A stretch of DNA of 64,000 nucleotides from Alphaproteobacteria bacterium (GCA_016869735.1 VGDL01000004.1:32609-96608), one strand, 5' to 3'; positions 51,785 to 63,614 are shown, counted from the stretch's first letter. Notes: generated from the sequence alone by a model not told the origin. A program made the numbers and translations.

Positions 51785-53788
51785 ATGTTCCAAAGCCTGC
51801 TGATTGCCAATCGTGGCGAAATTGCTTGCCGCATCATCCGCACCGCGCGCCGCATGGGTCTGCGGACCATCGCAGTATTCTCCGACGCGGATGAAACGGC
51901 GCAGCATGTGCAAATGGCTGAAGAAGCCATTCACATCGGCGGCGCGCCGGCGCGCGAAAGCTATTTGAATATCCCCGCCATCATCGCCGCAGCGAAGCGT
52001 GCGGGGGCGGGTGCGATTCATCCGGGCTATGGTTTTCTGTCCGAGAACCCTGCTTTTGCCGAAGCCTGTGCGGCGGCAGGAATTATTTTTGTTGGCCCCA
52101 GCGCGTCTGCCATGCGCGCAATGGGGTCCAAGGGTTCCGCCAAGGCGCTGATGGAAAAGGCTGGCGTGCCGCTTTTGCCTGGCTATCATGGCACGGAACA
52201 GGATGCGTCATTTCTTGCCGATGAGGCGAGGCGCATCGGCTTCCCACTGGTGATCAAGGCCGTCGCCGGCGGTGGCGGGCGTGGCATGCGTGTGGTGCGT
52301 GCTGCTGGCGATTTCGCAGATGCGCTGCGTGCCGCGCGGCAGGAAGGCGCCTCGGCCTTTGGTGATGATCGCGTGCTGATCGAACGCTATCTGGAACGCC
52401 CGCGCCATGTCGAAGTGCAGGTGTTCGGGGATAGCCACGGCAATGCGGTGCATTTGTTCGAACGCGATTGCTCAGCCCAGCGCCGCCACCAGAAGGTGAT
52501 CGAGGAAGCCCCCGCACCCGGCATCAGCGCTGAAATGCGCGACGCCATGGGTGCTGCTGCGGTGGCCGCTGCCAAGGCCGTGCAGTATCAGGGCGCCGGC
52601 ACGGTGGAATTCATCGCGCAGGATGGCAGCTTCTATTTTCTGGAAATGAATACGCGCCTACAGGTGGAACATCCGGTGACGGAAGCGATTACCGGCTTTG
52701 ATCTGGTGGAATGGCAATTGCGCGTTGCAGCGGGCGAGGAACTTCCAGCGCGGCAGCAGGATATCCGCGCCCAAGGCCATGCGATGGAACTTCGCTTATA
52801 CGCCGAAGACCCCGCGCGGGATTTCGCACCTTCCATTGGTGCGCTGCAGGTCTTTCGTCTTTCCGATCAGGGCTTGCGGATTGATAGCGGTTTTGTCGCT
52901 GGTGATCGCATCAGCATCCATTATGATGCGATGGTCGCGAAAATGATCGCTTACGCACCCACCAGAACCGAGGCGATTACGCGCCTGCGGGCGGGCTTAG
53001 CCCATTCAGACATCATCGGTGTTGCGCATAATCTGGATATGCTGGACCGCATTCTGGCCCATCCCGAATTTGCCACGGGTAGCATTGATACCGGCTTCAT
53101 TGGCCGTAACGCCGAAACCTTGCTGACACCAAAGCTGCAACCTTCAGCGCAGGCGCTGGCGCTGGCCGCGCTTGGTGTGCTTTCACTCGAAGCACAAACC
53201 GCGCGCACCCAGGCGGCGACCAGTGCTGATCCTCATTCGCCCTGGCATGCAACAGATCATTGGTGGATCAATACCCGCCCCGCGCGCGTATTTGATTTTT
53301 ACCTTGAAGATGAAGTGCATACGACCATGCTTTCACCCGCAGCGGATGGCTGGCACATCACAATAGGTTCTACTGAAATCTCTGCACGGCACGCCAAACT
53401 TGAAGATGGGCGCATTCATGCGCTGCTGGATGGCATGCGGCTTTCCGCTTCCATCCATCGCGCTGATGAGGTGATCAGCCTGCGTCACCATGGCCAAAGC
53501 TGGCGCTTGCGCCTACCAGACCCCATCGCACGCGCCGGTGAGGAAGAAGGCGGCGATGACTGGCTGCTGGCACCCCTACCCGGTCAGGTCACGCAGCTAT
53601 TGGCAAGCGAAGGCCAGGAAGTCGCGCGCGGCGATGTGCTGGTGGTGCTGGAGGCGATGAAAACAGTGTTTCGCCTCACCGCACCGCGCGCCGGCAGGAT
53701 TGAAACTATTTCCTGCCGTGTTGGTGAGACGGTGCGTGAAGGGCAAATCCTGATCCAGTTTGCCTCAACGGAAGCGGAGGCGGACTGA
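51785..53788 (+). CDS. liuD: methylcrotonyl-CoA carboxylase, biotin-carboxylase/BCCP (alpha) subunit
   Basis: The 667-residue alpha subunit holds an ATP-grasp biotin carboxylase (LIANRGEIACRIIRTARRMG at the start, GGGGRGMRVV in the ATP site, FIAQDGSFYFLEMNTRLQVE) and a C-terminal biotinyl domain. The biotin Lys is K626 in LEAMKTVF. The usual Met after the Lys (AMKM) is Thr here. The ribosome binding site is TAGGGGG. Enoyl-CoA hydratase (liuC) and HMG-CoA lyase (liuE) genes, often in the same operon, are absent from this window. Confidence 0.94.
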   Translation: MFQSLLIANRGEIACRIIRTARRMGLRTIAVFSDADETAQHVQMAEEAIHIGGAPARESYLNIPAIIAAAKRAGAGAIHPGYGFLSENPAFAEACAAAGIIFVGPSASAMRAMGSKGSAKALMEKAGVPLLPGYHGTEQDASFLADEARRIGFPLVIKAVAGGGGRGMRVVRAAGDFADALRAARQEGASAFGDDRVLIERYLERPRHVEVQVFGDSHGNAVHLFERDCSAQRRHQKVIEEAPAPGISAEMRDAMGAAAVAAAKAVQYQGAGTVEFIAQDGSFYFLEMNTRLQVEHPVTEAITGFDLVEWQLRVAAGEELPARQQDIRAQGHAMELRLYAEDPARDFAPSIGALQVFRLSDQGLRIDSGFVAGDRISIHYDAMVAKMIAYAPTRTEAITRLRAGLAHSDIIGVAHNLDMLDRILAHPEFATGSIDTGFIGRNAETLLTPKLQPSAQALALAALGVLSLEAQTARTQAATSADPHSPWHATDHWWINTRPARVFDFYLEDEVHTTMLSPAADGWHITIGSTEISARHAKLEDGRIHALLDGMRLSASIHRADEVISLRHHGQSWRLRLPDPIARAGEEEGGDDWLLAPLPGQVTQLLASEGQEVARGDVLVVLEAMKTVFRLTAPRAGRIETISCRVGETVREGQILIQFASTEAEAD

Positions 53789-53790
53789 TC

Positions 53791-54756
53791 TCAGCCAGCC
53801 TTTGCCCCTGTTGCGCGAAGGATCGGCACCCATTTCTCAATTTCAATACGGATGAAGCGCGCAGAAGCAGCCGGGTCATTCGGCATGGGCTCAACGCCGG
53901 CATCTGCAAAACGCTTTTGTACTGACGGATCGGCGAAAGCCTGTGTGACGGCATTCGAAAGCGTGCTGATGATCTCGGCCGGTGTGCCCGCCGGCGCATA
54001 AAGCGCCTGCCATGAAGATGCGACATAACCAGCAACGCCCGCTTCCTGAAGGGTTGGAAGCTCCGGCAGCAAGCGTGAACGCCGTGCCGTTGTTACCGCA
54101 AGGCCCCGCGCCTTGCCTTCACGCACCAATGGCGCGACCAGTGTTTGGCTATCAATGACAAAGTCTACGCGCCCTGCCATGAAATCGGTCACTGCCGCCG
54201 GCGTGCCGCGATATTGCACGATCGTGAAATCCACCCCTGCGAGCTTTTTCAGCAGCTCACCAGAAAGATGAGAGGCAGCGCCAATGCCCGTGGTGGCGAA
54301 GGTTGCTTCCCCTCGTTTGGACTGCAACCAGGTGCGTAGTTGCGGCACATCATGCACCGGCAGCGATGGATGAACCGCGAGCACGAAGCCCTGGTCGCCA
54401 AGTGTCGAAATTGGAATGAAATCGGCGATTGGATCAACGCCGGCATCCGAGAAAAGCGCGGGGATAACGCTATGCGCCGCACCATTCAGCAATAGCGTAT
54501 GCCCATCCGGCGCGGCGCGCGCCACGCTGCGCGCGCCGATAGTGCTGCCCGCACCTGGTTGATTTTCCACCACCACGGGCTGCCCCAAAAGGCGCGGCAT
54601 AGGTTCCGTGATGATGCGCGCTACCAGATCAATCACACCACCGGCGGCAAAGGGCACAATCACGCGAATGGGCCGCGATGGGTAGCGGCCTTGTGCGAGT
54701 GCCGGCGTGGCAAGCGCGCTTCCGGCCAGCGCAAGAAAGTCACGACGTTGCAACAT
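53791..54756 (-). CDS. Bug-family tripartite tricarboxylate transporter receptor (second)
   Basis: A 321-residue periplasmic receptor with signal peptide QRRDFLALAGSALATPALAQ, the RPIRVIVPFAAGGVIDLVAR start and the VENQPGAGSTIGARSVARAA segment. It is the last gene of a likely operon with cupin, PuuE-like and Gdx genes upstream. This placement suggests that it binds an organic nitrogen or carboxylate compound handled by them. The ATG has AGGAGGAGG upstream. It is convergent with liuD, two bases apart. Confidence 0.92.
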   Translation of the reverse strand: MLQRRDFLALAGSALATPALAQGRYPSRPIRVIVPFAAGGVIDLVARIITEPMPRLLGQPVVVENQPGAGSTIGARSVARAAPDGHTLLLNGAAHSVIPALFSDAGVDPIADFIPISTLGDQGFVLAVHPSLPVHDVPQLRTWLQSKRGEATFATTGIGAASHLSGELLKKLAGVDFTIVQYRGTPAAVTDFMAGRVDFVIDSQTLVAPLVREGKARGLAVTTARRSRLLPELPTLQEAGVAGYVASSWQALYAPAGTPAEIISTLSNAVTQAFADPSVQKRFADAGVEPMPNDPAASARFIRIEIEKWVPILRATGAKAG

Positions 54757-54786
54757 GGAATTCCTCCTCCTTACTCGGCTTGAAAT

Positions 54787-55104
54787 TCACGCACCGCCAA
54801 CGGGCTGGAAATCATAGGTGCCAATCCCTTGCAGAATGGCAAAGCGGCAACGCGCGCCATCCTTCCCAGTCACGCGATGCGCGCGCTTGGCAGGCACTGC
54901 ATGCATCTGGCCCGGTGCCAATTCCACTTCTTCACGCGGGGCGCGCATTTCAATCACCATCGGGCCATCCATGCACCAGAAGGTATCCGTCACTTCACTA
55001 TGCCAATGCCAGGGCACTTCCTGCCCTGCTGCAAGTGTCAGGATTTGCATGCGAAGCCCTGGCGCTTCGGCCACCAATTCGCGCTTTTCCAAAGGATAGG
55101 ACAT
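54787..55104 (-). CDS. cupin-domain protein
   Basis: A 105-residue single cupin. The metal-binding motif is present as HWHSEVTDTFWCMDGPMVIE (two His and a Glu-like position), and the second half as APGQMHAVPAKRAHRVTG. It may be a ureide or sugar-acid isomerase-type enzyme, or a small-molecule sensor. The ATG at 55104 has AAGGGG upstream; the longer ORF start is not supported. It lies between the PuuE and Bug genes with gaps of 11 and 30 bases. Confidence 0.88.
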   Translation of the reverse strand: MSYPLEKRELVAEAPGLRMQILTLAAGQEVPWHWHSEVTDTFWCMDGPMVIEMRAPREEVELAPGQMHAVPAKRAHRVTGKDGARCRFAILQGIGTYDFQPVGGA

Positions 55105-55115
55105 GGTGTTTCCCC

Positions 55116-56057
55116 TTACGCTTTCGCCGGATGTTGTGCCAACCAATGGCGCGCAATATCCGCGCGGCGACACACCCATACATCCGGCGTCGCCGCCACA
55201 CGGTCCAAAAACCGCGCCAAAGCCGCCGCGCGTCCGGGCCGTCCGATCAACCTGCAATGAAGCCCGACCGACATCATTTTCGGCGCGCCAGCGCGACCTT
55301 CCGCGAGCAATGTCTCGAAGGAATCCGTGACATATTGTTCCCAGCCATCCGGCGCGGTGAAGCCGGGCGGCACCGCATATTTCATATCATTATTGTCGAG
55401 CGTGTAGGGGATGATCAGCATAGGCTTGCCTGCCGCCGTTACATAGAATGGTAGATCATCCGCATAGGAATCCGAATCATACAAAAAGCCGCCATGTTCC
55501 GCGACCAGGCGGCGTGTATTCGGGCTGATGCGGCCCGTATACCAACCAACCGGACGCGTTCCTGTCAGGCGTTCAATCACCTCAACACAGCGGGCGATTT
55601 CCGCACGCTCCGTCGCCTCATCCACATTGTGATAATCAATCCAGCGCCAGGCATGGGAAGCAACCTCATGGCCAGCATCGGCGAAGGCGCGCGTGACGGT
55701 TGGATTCAATTCCAGCGCACGGCCCACACCATAAACGGTCAATGGCAGTTTGCGCGCAGCAAAGGCACGCAAAATGCGCCAAACCCCCGCGCGCGCACCG
55801 TAATCGAATTGGCTTTCCACGGTACGATTACGCTCACCGATGATCGGCGATCCGCCTGGCACTTCATGCAAATACAATTCGCTGCCGGTATCGCCATTCA
55901 GCACCGTATTCTCTCCGCCTTCCTCGTAGTTCAGCACAAAGGAAAGCGCGAGCTTCGCGCCATTCGGCCATTTCGGATCGGGCGTATTGGCGCCATAGCC
56001 AAGAAAATCGCGCGGATAATCGGTATCCGCCGCCATCATATGGGAAGTGTCCGTCAT
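55116..56057 (-). CDS. puuE: PuuE-type allantoinase/polysaccharide deacetylase family protein
   Basis: A 313-residue NodB-fold hydrolase of the PuuE family. Typical elements are YPRDFLGYGANTPDPKWPNG, the LSFVLNYEEGGENTVLNGD stretch, HEVASHAWRWIDYHNVDEAT and the RPVGWYTGRISPNTRRLVAE segment. PuuE opens allantoin to allantoate in ureide degradation, but close relatives act on other amides, so the substrate is only likely. It follows the gdx gene by 13 bases and precedes the cupin gene by 11, so it probably shares a transcript with both. Confidence 0.88.
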   Translation of the reverse strand: MTDTSHMMAADTDYPRDFLGYGANTPDPKWPNGAKLALSFVLNYEEGGENTVLNGDTGSELYLHEVPGGSPIIGERNRTVESQFDYGARAGVWRILRAFAARKLPLTVYGVGRALELNPTVTRAFADAGHEVASHAWRWIDYHNVDEATERAEIARCVEVIERLTGTRPVGWYTGRISPNTRRLVAEHGGFLYDSDSYADDLPFYVTAAGKPMLIIPYTLDNNDMKYAVPPGFTAPDGWEQYVTDSFETLLAEGRAGAPKMMSVGLHCRLIGRPGRAAALARFLDRVAATPDVWVCRRADIARHWLAQHPAKA

Positions 56058-56070
56058 ACGACCCTCTCCT

Positions 56071-56388
56071 TCACGCCAATTTCAGCCCAATGATACCCGC
56101 AGTGATCAGCGCCACGGAAGCCCAACGTAGCGCGGTATTCGCATCGCCGAATAGCGTAATGCCCACCAGAAAGGCGCCGACTGCGCCAATGCCGGTCCAA
56201 ACGGCATAGGCGGTGCCAACAGGGATTTCCCGCAGCGCCAGCAACAACAACCCGCCACTCGTGATGATGCAGGCAATGGCGAAGCCGAGCCAGCCGTAGC
56301 GCAGCCCGCCCGCAGCCCAACCAAGCTTGAGGCCGATTGGCCAACCGATCTCACAAAGCCCCGCAAGCAGCAAATAGACCCACGCCAT
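56071..56388 (-). CDS. gdx: guanidinium exporter, Gdx/SugE-type small multidrug resistance protein
   Basis: A 105-residue SMR protein with four membrane helices. Helix 1 holds the essential Glu (AGLCEIGWPIGLKLGW), and the GTAYAVWTGIGAVGAF segment is of the SugE/Gdx branch, which exports guanidinium ions with proton antiport, rather than EmrE. The ATG at 56388 has GAGGATCGGG upstream; upstream in-frame ATGs would give an extension that the family lacks. It heads the puuE operon. A perfect 9-bp inverted repeat lies 33-65 bases upstream. Confidence 0.9.
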   Translation of the reverse strand: MAWVYLLLAGLCEIGWPIGLKLGWAAGGLRYGWLGFAIACIITSGGLLLLALREIPVGTAYAVWTGIGAVGAFLVGITLFGDANTALRWASVALITAGIIGLKLA

Positions 56389-56420
56389 AACCCGATCCTC
56401 ATGCTGAAAAACAGAATATC

Positions 56421-56453
56421 TGCCTGCCAGGATGGCCACGCTCATGGCAGGCA
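56421..56453 (-). promoter_or_regulatory. hairpin in the gdx leader
   Basis: A perfect nine-base inverted repeat TGCCTGCCA/TGGCAGGCA lies in the gap upstream of gdx. In the minus-strand transcript it forms a stable hairpin followed, 11 bases on, by five U residues. It could be an operator or an attenuator. I could not match any guanidine riboswitch by eye. Confidence 0.35.
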
Positions 56454-56593
56454 CTTGGTTGATCCATTGCAAGAAGGCTGACGATTGCCGCAGATCACCA
56501 GATCAGATGGCTTCGACCTTTTGCGGTATGATTGGGTTTCCCAGTTAAGGGCGAGCCAACCGCCACGTCATGCAGGTTCGGTGGCCAGTATCG

Positions 56594-57079
56594 TTACGGT
56601 AGGTCAAGTTCCTGCACCAGCTCCTGCGCATAGTTCCGGAAGCCGGCCTTGTGATAGATGCGTTCAGCGCGATCATTGCCGGTGCGCACACCTATATGAA
56701 GCCGTCTGCAGCCCGCCGCACGGGCATGCGCCGTAGCAACTTCAAGCATGGCGCGGAAGGCGCCCTGGCCCCGCGATGCTTCTTCGACGAAGGCGTCGCA
56801 GATCGAGCCTTCACGACGGTATTCGGGCGCGAGGAACGGCGCCGCTTCTTCCACGGCCAGGAAAAGGTGGCCGATGATCCGGCCTTCGGCTTCGGCTACG
56901 AGCATCAGCCCACCATTGGCTGTCCGGCGCTTGAAGTAGTCCAATACGGCTTCAGCGCTGGATGCTTCCGTTACGCGGTCCCCGGTGATCTCATTCTCGA
57001 ACCGGTTCAGCGCAACGGTATTCGCCAAAAGCGCCTGACGGTCGGCCTCTCTAGCCGATCTGACAAGAAAGGCCGCCAT
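56594..57079 (-). CDS. GNAT-family N-acetyltransferase
   Basis: A 161-residue GNAT protein. Acetyl-CoA binding is indicated by ICDAFVEEASRGQGAFRAML, followed by the helix EVATAHARAAGCRRLHIGVR and the NDRAERIYHKAGFRNYAQEL end. The substrate is unknown. The ATG at 57079 is four bases after the ilvC stop, so it is likely co-transcribed with ilvC; a start at 57103 would overlap it. The ORF starting in the gap to gdx holds nothing else that I can support. Confidence 0.88.
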   Translation of the reverse strand: MAAFLVRSAREADRQALLANTVALNRFENEITGDRVTEASSAEAVLDYFKRRTANGGLMLVAEAEGRIIGHLFLAVEEAAPFLAPEYRREGSICDAFVEEASRGQGAFRAMLEVATAHARAAGCRRLHIGVRTGNDRAERIYHKAGFRNYAQELVQELDLP

Positions 57080-57083
57080 GGCG

Positions 57084-58211
<1,128 letters not shown>

Positions 58212-58283
58212 TTATTTTGCGCTTGCCGACAAGATGCTGAATGCATCCGGCGCGCGTTTTATGGGCTTTAGGGCAGGCCCCGC

Positions 58284-59144
58284 TCAGGCCGCCCGCTTCA
58301 ACGGCGTTGCATTCTCATTGGCATACTTCACCAGGGCTGCGCGATACTTCTCCCGCCGCCATTGCAGCAGCCGCCAGGATGCCTTGGCCGCCAGGTCTGA
58401 AACCCGCCCGCGCGGTTCAAGCCCAATGGTCTTGAAGATCATGCCCATGCCGCGTTCGATATGGCGGAACCGATAAAACCCTATCGCGCGCCCCATATAC
58501 GCCGTGGTGCAGCGTTCATGGTCGTAAGGCGTGCCCTCAGGCTCATTGGCGCTGTGGAAGGCGAAGGCAAGCTCATCATCCTCCGTCTCTCCAATGCGGC
58601 CCAAAGCCACGCGCAGGCGCTTTGAGAAGGAAAGGTTCTCCCGCGCCAGATACCGCTTCATGTGATCATAAAACAGCTTGAAATGCCGGTATTCATCGGC
58701 GGCGATCAGCCGGCACACCTGCTTCAACGCGGGTTCTTCCGTGGCATCACCAAGCGCGGAGTAATAGCTGCTGGTGCCCGTTTCCACCATGCAACGCGCA
58801 ATCAATTCCCCCGTGCGGCTGCCGCGGATGGACGCCTCTGCATCCAGTTGAGTCTGATAGCCAGCGCGGTAGCGCTGAAAAGCGGTGGGAAAATCCCAGC
58901 CCGGATCAGCCAACATGCCCCAGCGGCCCAGCGCATCGCCATGCTGGGTTTCTTCCACGCCCCAATGTTCGGCGGCTGCGCAGAAATCCGGATCATCGGC
59001 GAAAACGCGCGTCAGGTAGGTTACGTAGTCAGCCGCATTGCGTTCGACCATGGCGGCAGCCTTGATCAGCGGCACAATTTCGGGATCAACCTTGGAGGGA
59101 TCGAAAAGATCCCAGCTAACCTCATCAATATGCCAATGCTTCAT
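58284..59144 (-). CDS. ferritin-like diiron protein of unknown function
   Basis: A 286-residue protein with a four-helix ferritin-like core. Putative diiron ligands are E34 (VERNAADY), E65 and H68 (EETQHG), E121 (MVETGTSSYY), E151 and H154 (DEYRHF). Two ExxH motifs and two lone Glu match the diiron carboxylate proteins of the acyl-ACP desaturase/AurF kind. The C-terminal 100 residues are helical and basic and may bind a partner or membrane. No gene name is recognised. It lies between ilvC and the ATP synthase operon with its own gaps on both sides, so it is probably independently transcribed. Confidence 0.8.
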   Translation of the reverse strand: MKHWHIDEVSWDLFDPSKVDPEIVPLIKAAAMVERNAADYVTYLTRVFADDPDFCAAAEHWGVEETQHGDALGRWGMLADPGWDFPTAFQRYRAGYQTQLDAEASIRGSRTGELIARCMVETGTSSYYSALGDATEEPALKQVCRLIAADEYRHFKLFYDHMKRYLARENLSFSKRLRVALGRIGETEDDELAFAFHSANEPEGTPYDHERCTTAYMGRAIGFYRFRHIERGMGMIFKTIGLEPRGRVSDLAAKASWRLLQWRREKYRAALVKYANENATPLKRAA

Positions 59145-59263
59145 GAGCCTGTCCCAACCGTCTTGCCGTGATGGGTCTGCGCAACCCTTCCCGACTATGT
59201 TTTGTACCGCGATACGGCGGTTTCAAGGCATATTGGTGTTGAACAGAACTTATTCCACTCACC

Positions 59264-59291
59264 GCAAAAACAAACGGGCCGGAAGGACCCG
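59264..59291 (-). terminator. probable terminator of the atp operon
   Basis: On the minus strand CGGGTCC and GGCCCG (one bulge) with a TTCC loop are followed by TTTGTTTTTG, about 30 bases after the atpC stop. Position and shape fit an intrinsic terminator. Confidence 0.6.
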
Positions 59292-59322
59292 CCCGCTGGC
59301 CAATGAAACGGTAGGCAGGCTT

Positions 59323-59733
59323 TCAGGCGGCCAAAGCTGCTTCCACCATGGCCCGTGCTGAAAGCACGCGCGCCATTGCGGCTTCGCGCTTTTCGGGTGT
59401 TTCATTCGCAGCGCTGGCAAAGGCGGCTTCAGCTTCTGCCAGCCGCCGCTCAGCATCGGATTTGGAAAGCGTGGCTACTGGCGTTGCTTCATCCGCAAGG
59501 ATGGTCACGCGATCCGGCGCCACTTCCGCAAAGCCACCGGCCACGAAAAGTTGATCCGTCACCTGGCCGCCTTCACGCACCGAAATCACCCCGCCGCGCA
59601 AAGCCACGATCATGGGTGCATGGCCAGCCAGCACACCCAATTCGCCTTCCGCCGCCGGGATCACTGCCATTTCCACCGCGCGGGAAAGTAGCAGTTTTTC
59701 CGGTGAGACGAGTTCAAGTTGAAAACTCGCCAT
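59323..59733 (-). CDS. atpC: F1 ATP synthase epsilon subunit
   Basis: The 136-residue epsilon subunit of F1. The beta-sandwich part reads FQLELVSPEKLLLSRAVEMA, VIPAAEGELGVLAGHAPMIV, and a C-terminal helical hairpin follows. It couples catalysis to the rotor and can inhibit ATPase activity. It is the last gene of atpHAGDC, five bases after atpD, and is followed by a likely terminator. Confidence 0.97.
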   Translation of the reverse strand: MASFQLELVSPEKLLLSRAVEMAVIPAAEGELGVLAGHAPMIVALRGGVISVREGGQVTDQLFVAGGFAEVAPDRVTILADEATPVATLSKSDAERRLAEAEAAFASAANETPEKREAAMARVLSARAMVEAALAA

Positions 59734-59738
59734 GGTGA

Positions 59739-61181
<1,443 letters not shown>

Positions 61182-62054
61182 TTAAAGCGCTTCAGCGCCG
61201 GAGATGATTTCGATCAGCTCTCGGGTGATGTTCGCTTGACGTGTGCGATTGTAATTCAGTGTCAGCTTGTTGATCATCTCGCCCGCATTGCGCGTGGCAT
61301 TATCCATGGCAGTCATCTGGCTACCATAGAAGCCGGCGGCGTTATCGAGCAGGGCGCGATAGATCTGAATGCCAAGGTTCTGCGGCAGAAGCCGCGCCAG
61401 AATCTCTTCTTCAGTCGGTTCGAACTCATACTGCGCGCCACCATCAGCGGATGCTTCAGGTAGTGGCGTCGGAATAAGCTGCTGGCCCACCGGCGTCTGG
61501 CTGATCACATTCTTGAAGCGGTTATAGATCAGCGTACAAACATCGAAGTCACCGGCGTCAAGCATTTCGGTGATCTTGGCGCTAACCTCAGCGGCGTCTT
61601 CAAAGCCGATGCGCTTCTTATTGGCAAAGCTGATTTCACCCACGAAACGGCTGGCAAAATCGCGCTTGAGATAAACGGCACCCTTGCGGCCAACAGTGAT
61701 GATCTTCACCGTCTTGCCTTCGGCTTCCAGCGCGCGCACCTGGGCGCGGGCGAAGCGGCCAACATTGGTGTTGAAGCCGCCGCAAAGCCCGCGTTCGGCA
61801 GTCACCACCACCAGCAAATGCACCTTATCCGCGCCTGTGCCGACCAGCATCTCGGGCGCATCCGGCGCACCAACCACCGATGCGCCGAGTGAGGCAAGCA
61901 TCCGTTCCATACGCTCAGCGTAAGGGCGCGCGGCTTCCGCCTGGGTCTGCGCACGGCGCAGCTTGGCTGCCGCCACCATCTTCATCGCCTGCGTGATCTT
62001 GCGTGTGGATTTCACGCTATTGATCCGCAGGCGGAGGCTTTTCAGGCTGGGCAT
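61182..62054 (-). CDS. atpG: F1 ATP synthase gamma subunit
   Basis: The rotor shaft, 290 residues. Conserved N-terminal [20 protein letters not shown], then [14 protein letters not shown] in the middle and the C-terminal ASEMxxMxxATxNA-like segment as [20 protein letters not shown], end [20 protein letters not shown]. It sits between atpA and atpD in the standard order. Confidence 0.98.
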   Translation of the reverse strand: MPSLKSLRLRINSVKSTRKITQAMKMVAAAKLRRAQTQAEAARPYAERMERMLASLGASVVGAPDAPEMLVGTGADKVHLLVVVTAERGLCGGFNTNVGRFARAQVRALEAEGKTVKIITVGRKGAVYLKRDFASRFVGEISFANKKRIGFEDAAEVSAKITEMLDAGDFDVCTLIYNRFKNVISQTPVGQQLIPTPLPEASADGGAQYEFEPTEEEILARLLPQNLGIQIYRALLDNAAGFYGSQMTAMDNATRNAGEMINKLTLNYNRTRQANITRELIEIISGAEAL

Positions 62055-62079
62055 TGGTTACTCTCCCGCTTCGCGAGCC

Positions 62080-63612
62080 TCAGGCGAATGACTTTGCGAA
62101 GCCATCAAGGAAGGCAACCAGCTTCGCTTCCGTATCCTTCTTGATCTCGCGATCATTGCGGATGCTGGCCACGATATCCGGCGCGGTCGCCTTCAATTCG
62201 CTAAGCAGACGGCTTTCGAAATCGCCCACCTTGTTCAGCGGCAGACGGTCCAGATAGCCACGCGTGCCGGCGAAAATCGCAATCACCTGATCTTCAACGG
62301 CAACCGGCTTGAACTGCGGCTGCTTCAACAGCTCAGTCAGGCGCGCACCACGGGCAAGCAAAGCCTGGGTAGAGGCATCAAGGTCCGAGGAGAACTGCGC
62401 GAAGGCCGCCATTTCACGATACTGCGCCAGTTCCAGCTTGATCTTACCGGCCACCTGCTTCATCGCCTTGATCTGCGCCGCAGAACCCACGCGGGACACC
62501 GACAGACCAACGTTCACGGCGGGGCGGATGCCCTTGAAGAACAATTCGGTTTCCAAGAAGATCTGGCCATCCGTGATGGAAATCACGTTCGTCGGAATAT
62601 AGGCCGAAACGTCACCCGCCTGGGTTTCAATGACCGGCAGCGCCGTCAAGGAACCATTGCCGGCATCATCGCCCATCTTCGCCGCACGCTCCAAAAGGCG
62701 CGAATGCAGGTAGAAGACGTCACCCGGATAGGCTTCGCGGCCCGGCGGACGGCGCAGCAGCAGCGACATCTGACGATAGGCGACGGCCTGCTTCGAAAGG
62801 TCATCATAGAAGATGACCGCATGCATGCCATTGTCGCGGAAATATTCGCCCATGGCGCAGCCCGTGTAGGGTGCCAGGAACTGCATTGGCGCCGGATCGG
62901 AAGCGGTGGCGGCAACGATGATGGAATATTGCAGCGCGCCCTGTTCTTCCAGCGTCTTCACCAACTGTGCGACAGTGGAACGCTTCTGACCAACCGCGAC
63001 ATAGATGCAGTAAAGCTTCTTGGATTCATCATCACCAGCATTGATGGTCTTCTGGTTGATGATGGTGTCCACGATCACGGCGGTCTTGCCGGTCTGGCGG
63101 TCACCGATGATCAATTCGCGCTGGCCACGGCCAATCGGGATCAGCGCGTCAATCGCCTTGATGCCCGTCTGCATGGGTTCATGCACGGATTTGCGCGGAA
63201 TAATGCCCGGCGCCTTCACCTCGGCGCGCATGCGCACCACGTCGGTCAGCGGACCCTTGCCGTCAATCGGATTACCAAGGCCATCCACAACGCGACCGAG
63301 CAGACCCTTACCCACGGGCACGTCCACAATGTCACCGGTGCGGCTGACCGTATCGCCTTCGCGCACCGAAAGGTCGGAGCCGAAAATCACGACACCGACA
63401 TTGTCGGTTTCAAGGTTCAGCGCCATGCCCTTTACGCCGGAAGCGGGGAAATCCACCAGCTCACCCGCCATGACATTCTGCAGGCCATAAACGCGGGCGA
63501 TACCATCGCCCACGGTCAGCACAGTGCCGACCTCAGCGACATTCGCTTCAGCATCGAAGCCAGCGATCTGCTGCTTGAGGATTTCCGAAATTTCAGCCGG
63601 ACGGATTTCCAT
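62080..63612 (-). CDS. atpA: F1 ATP synthase alpha subunit
   Basis: The non-catalytic nucleotide-binding subunit, 510 residues. Walker A is [14 protein letters not shown], followed by the [20 protein letters not shown] segment; the Arg finger region is [20 protein letters not shown]. Its length is typical. It is preceded by atpH two bases away. The stop lies 25 bases before atpG. Confidence 0.99.
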   Translation of the reverse strand: MEIRPAEISEILKQQIAGFDAEANVAEVGTVLTVGDGIARVYGLQNVMAGELVDFPASGVKGMALNLETDNVGVVIFGSDLSVREGDTVSRTGDIVDVPVGKGLLGRVVDGLGNPIDGKGPLTDVVRMRAEVKAPGIIPRKSVHEPMQTGIKAIDALIPIGRGQRELIIGDRQTGKTAVIVDTIINQKTINAGDDESKKLYCIYVAVGQKRSTVAQLVKTLEEQGALQYSIIVAATASDPAPMQFLAPYTGCAMGEYFRDNGMHAVIFYDDLSKQAVAYRQMSLLLRRPPGREAYPGDVFYLHSRLLERAAKMGDDAGNGSLTALPVIETQAGDVSAYIPTNVISITDGQIFLETELFFKGIRPAVNVGLSVSRVGSAAQIKAMKQVAGKIKLELAQYREMAAFAQFSSDLDASTQALLARGARLTELLKQPQFKPVAVEDQVIAIFAGTRGYLDRLPLNKVGDFESRLLSELKATAPDIVASIRNDREIKKDTEAKLVAFLDGFAKSFA

Positions 63613-63614
63613 GG

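Noticed and set aside
56389..56593. Guanidine riboswitch in front of gdx
   Set aside because: Looked for ACGR-loop twin hairpins and the conserved guanidine-I core by eye; only a plain hairpin is seen, so no riboswitch is claimed.
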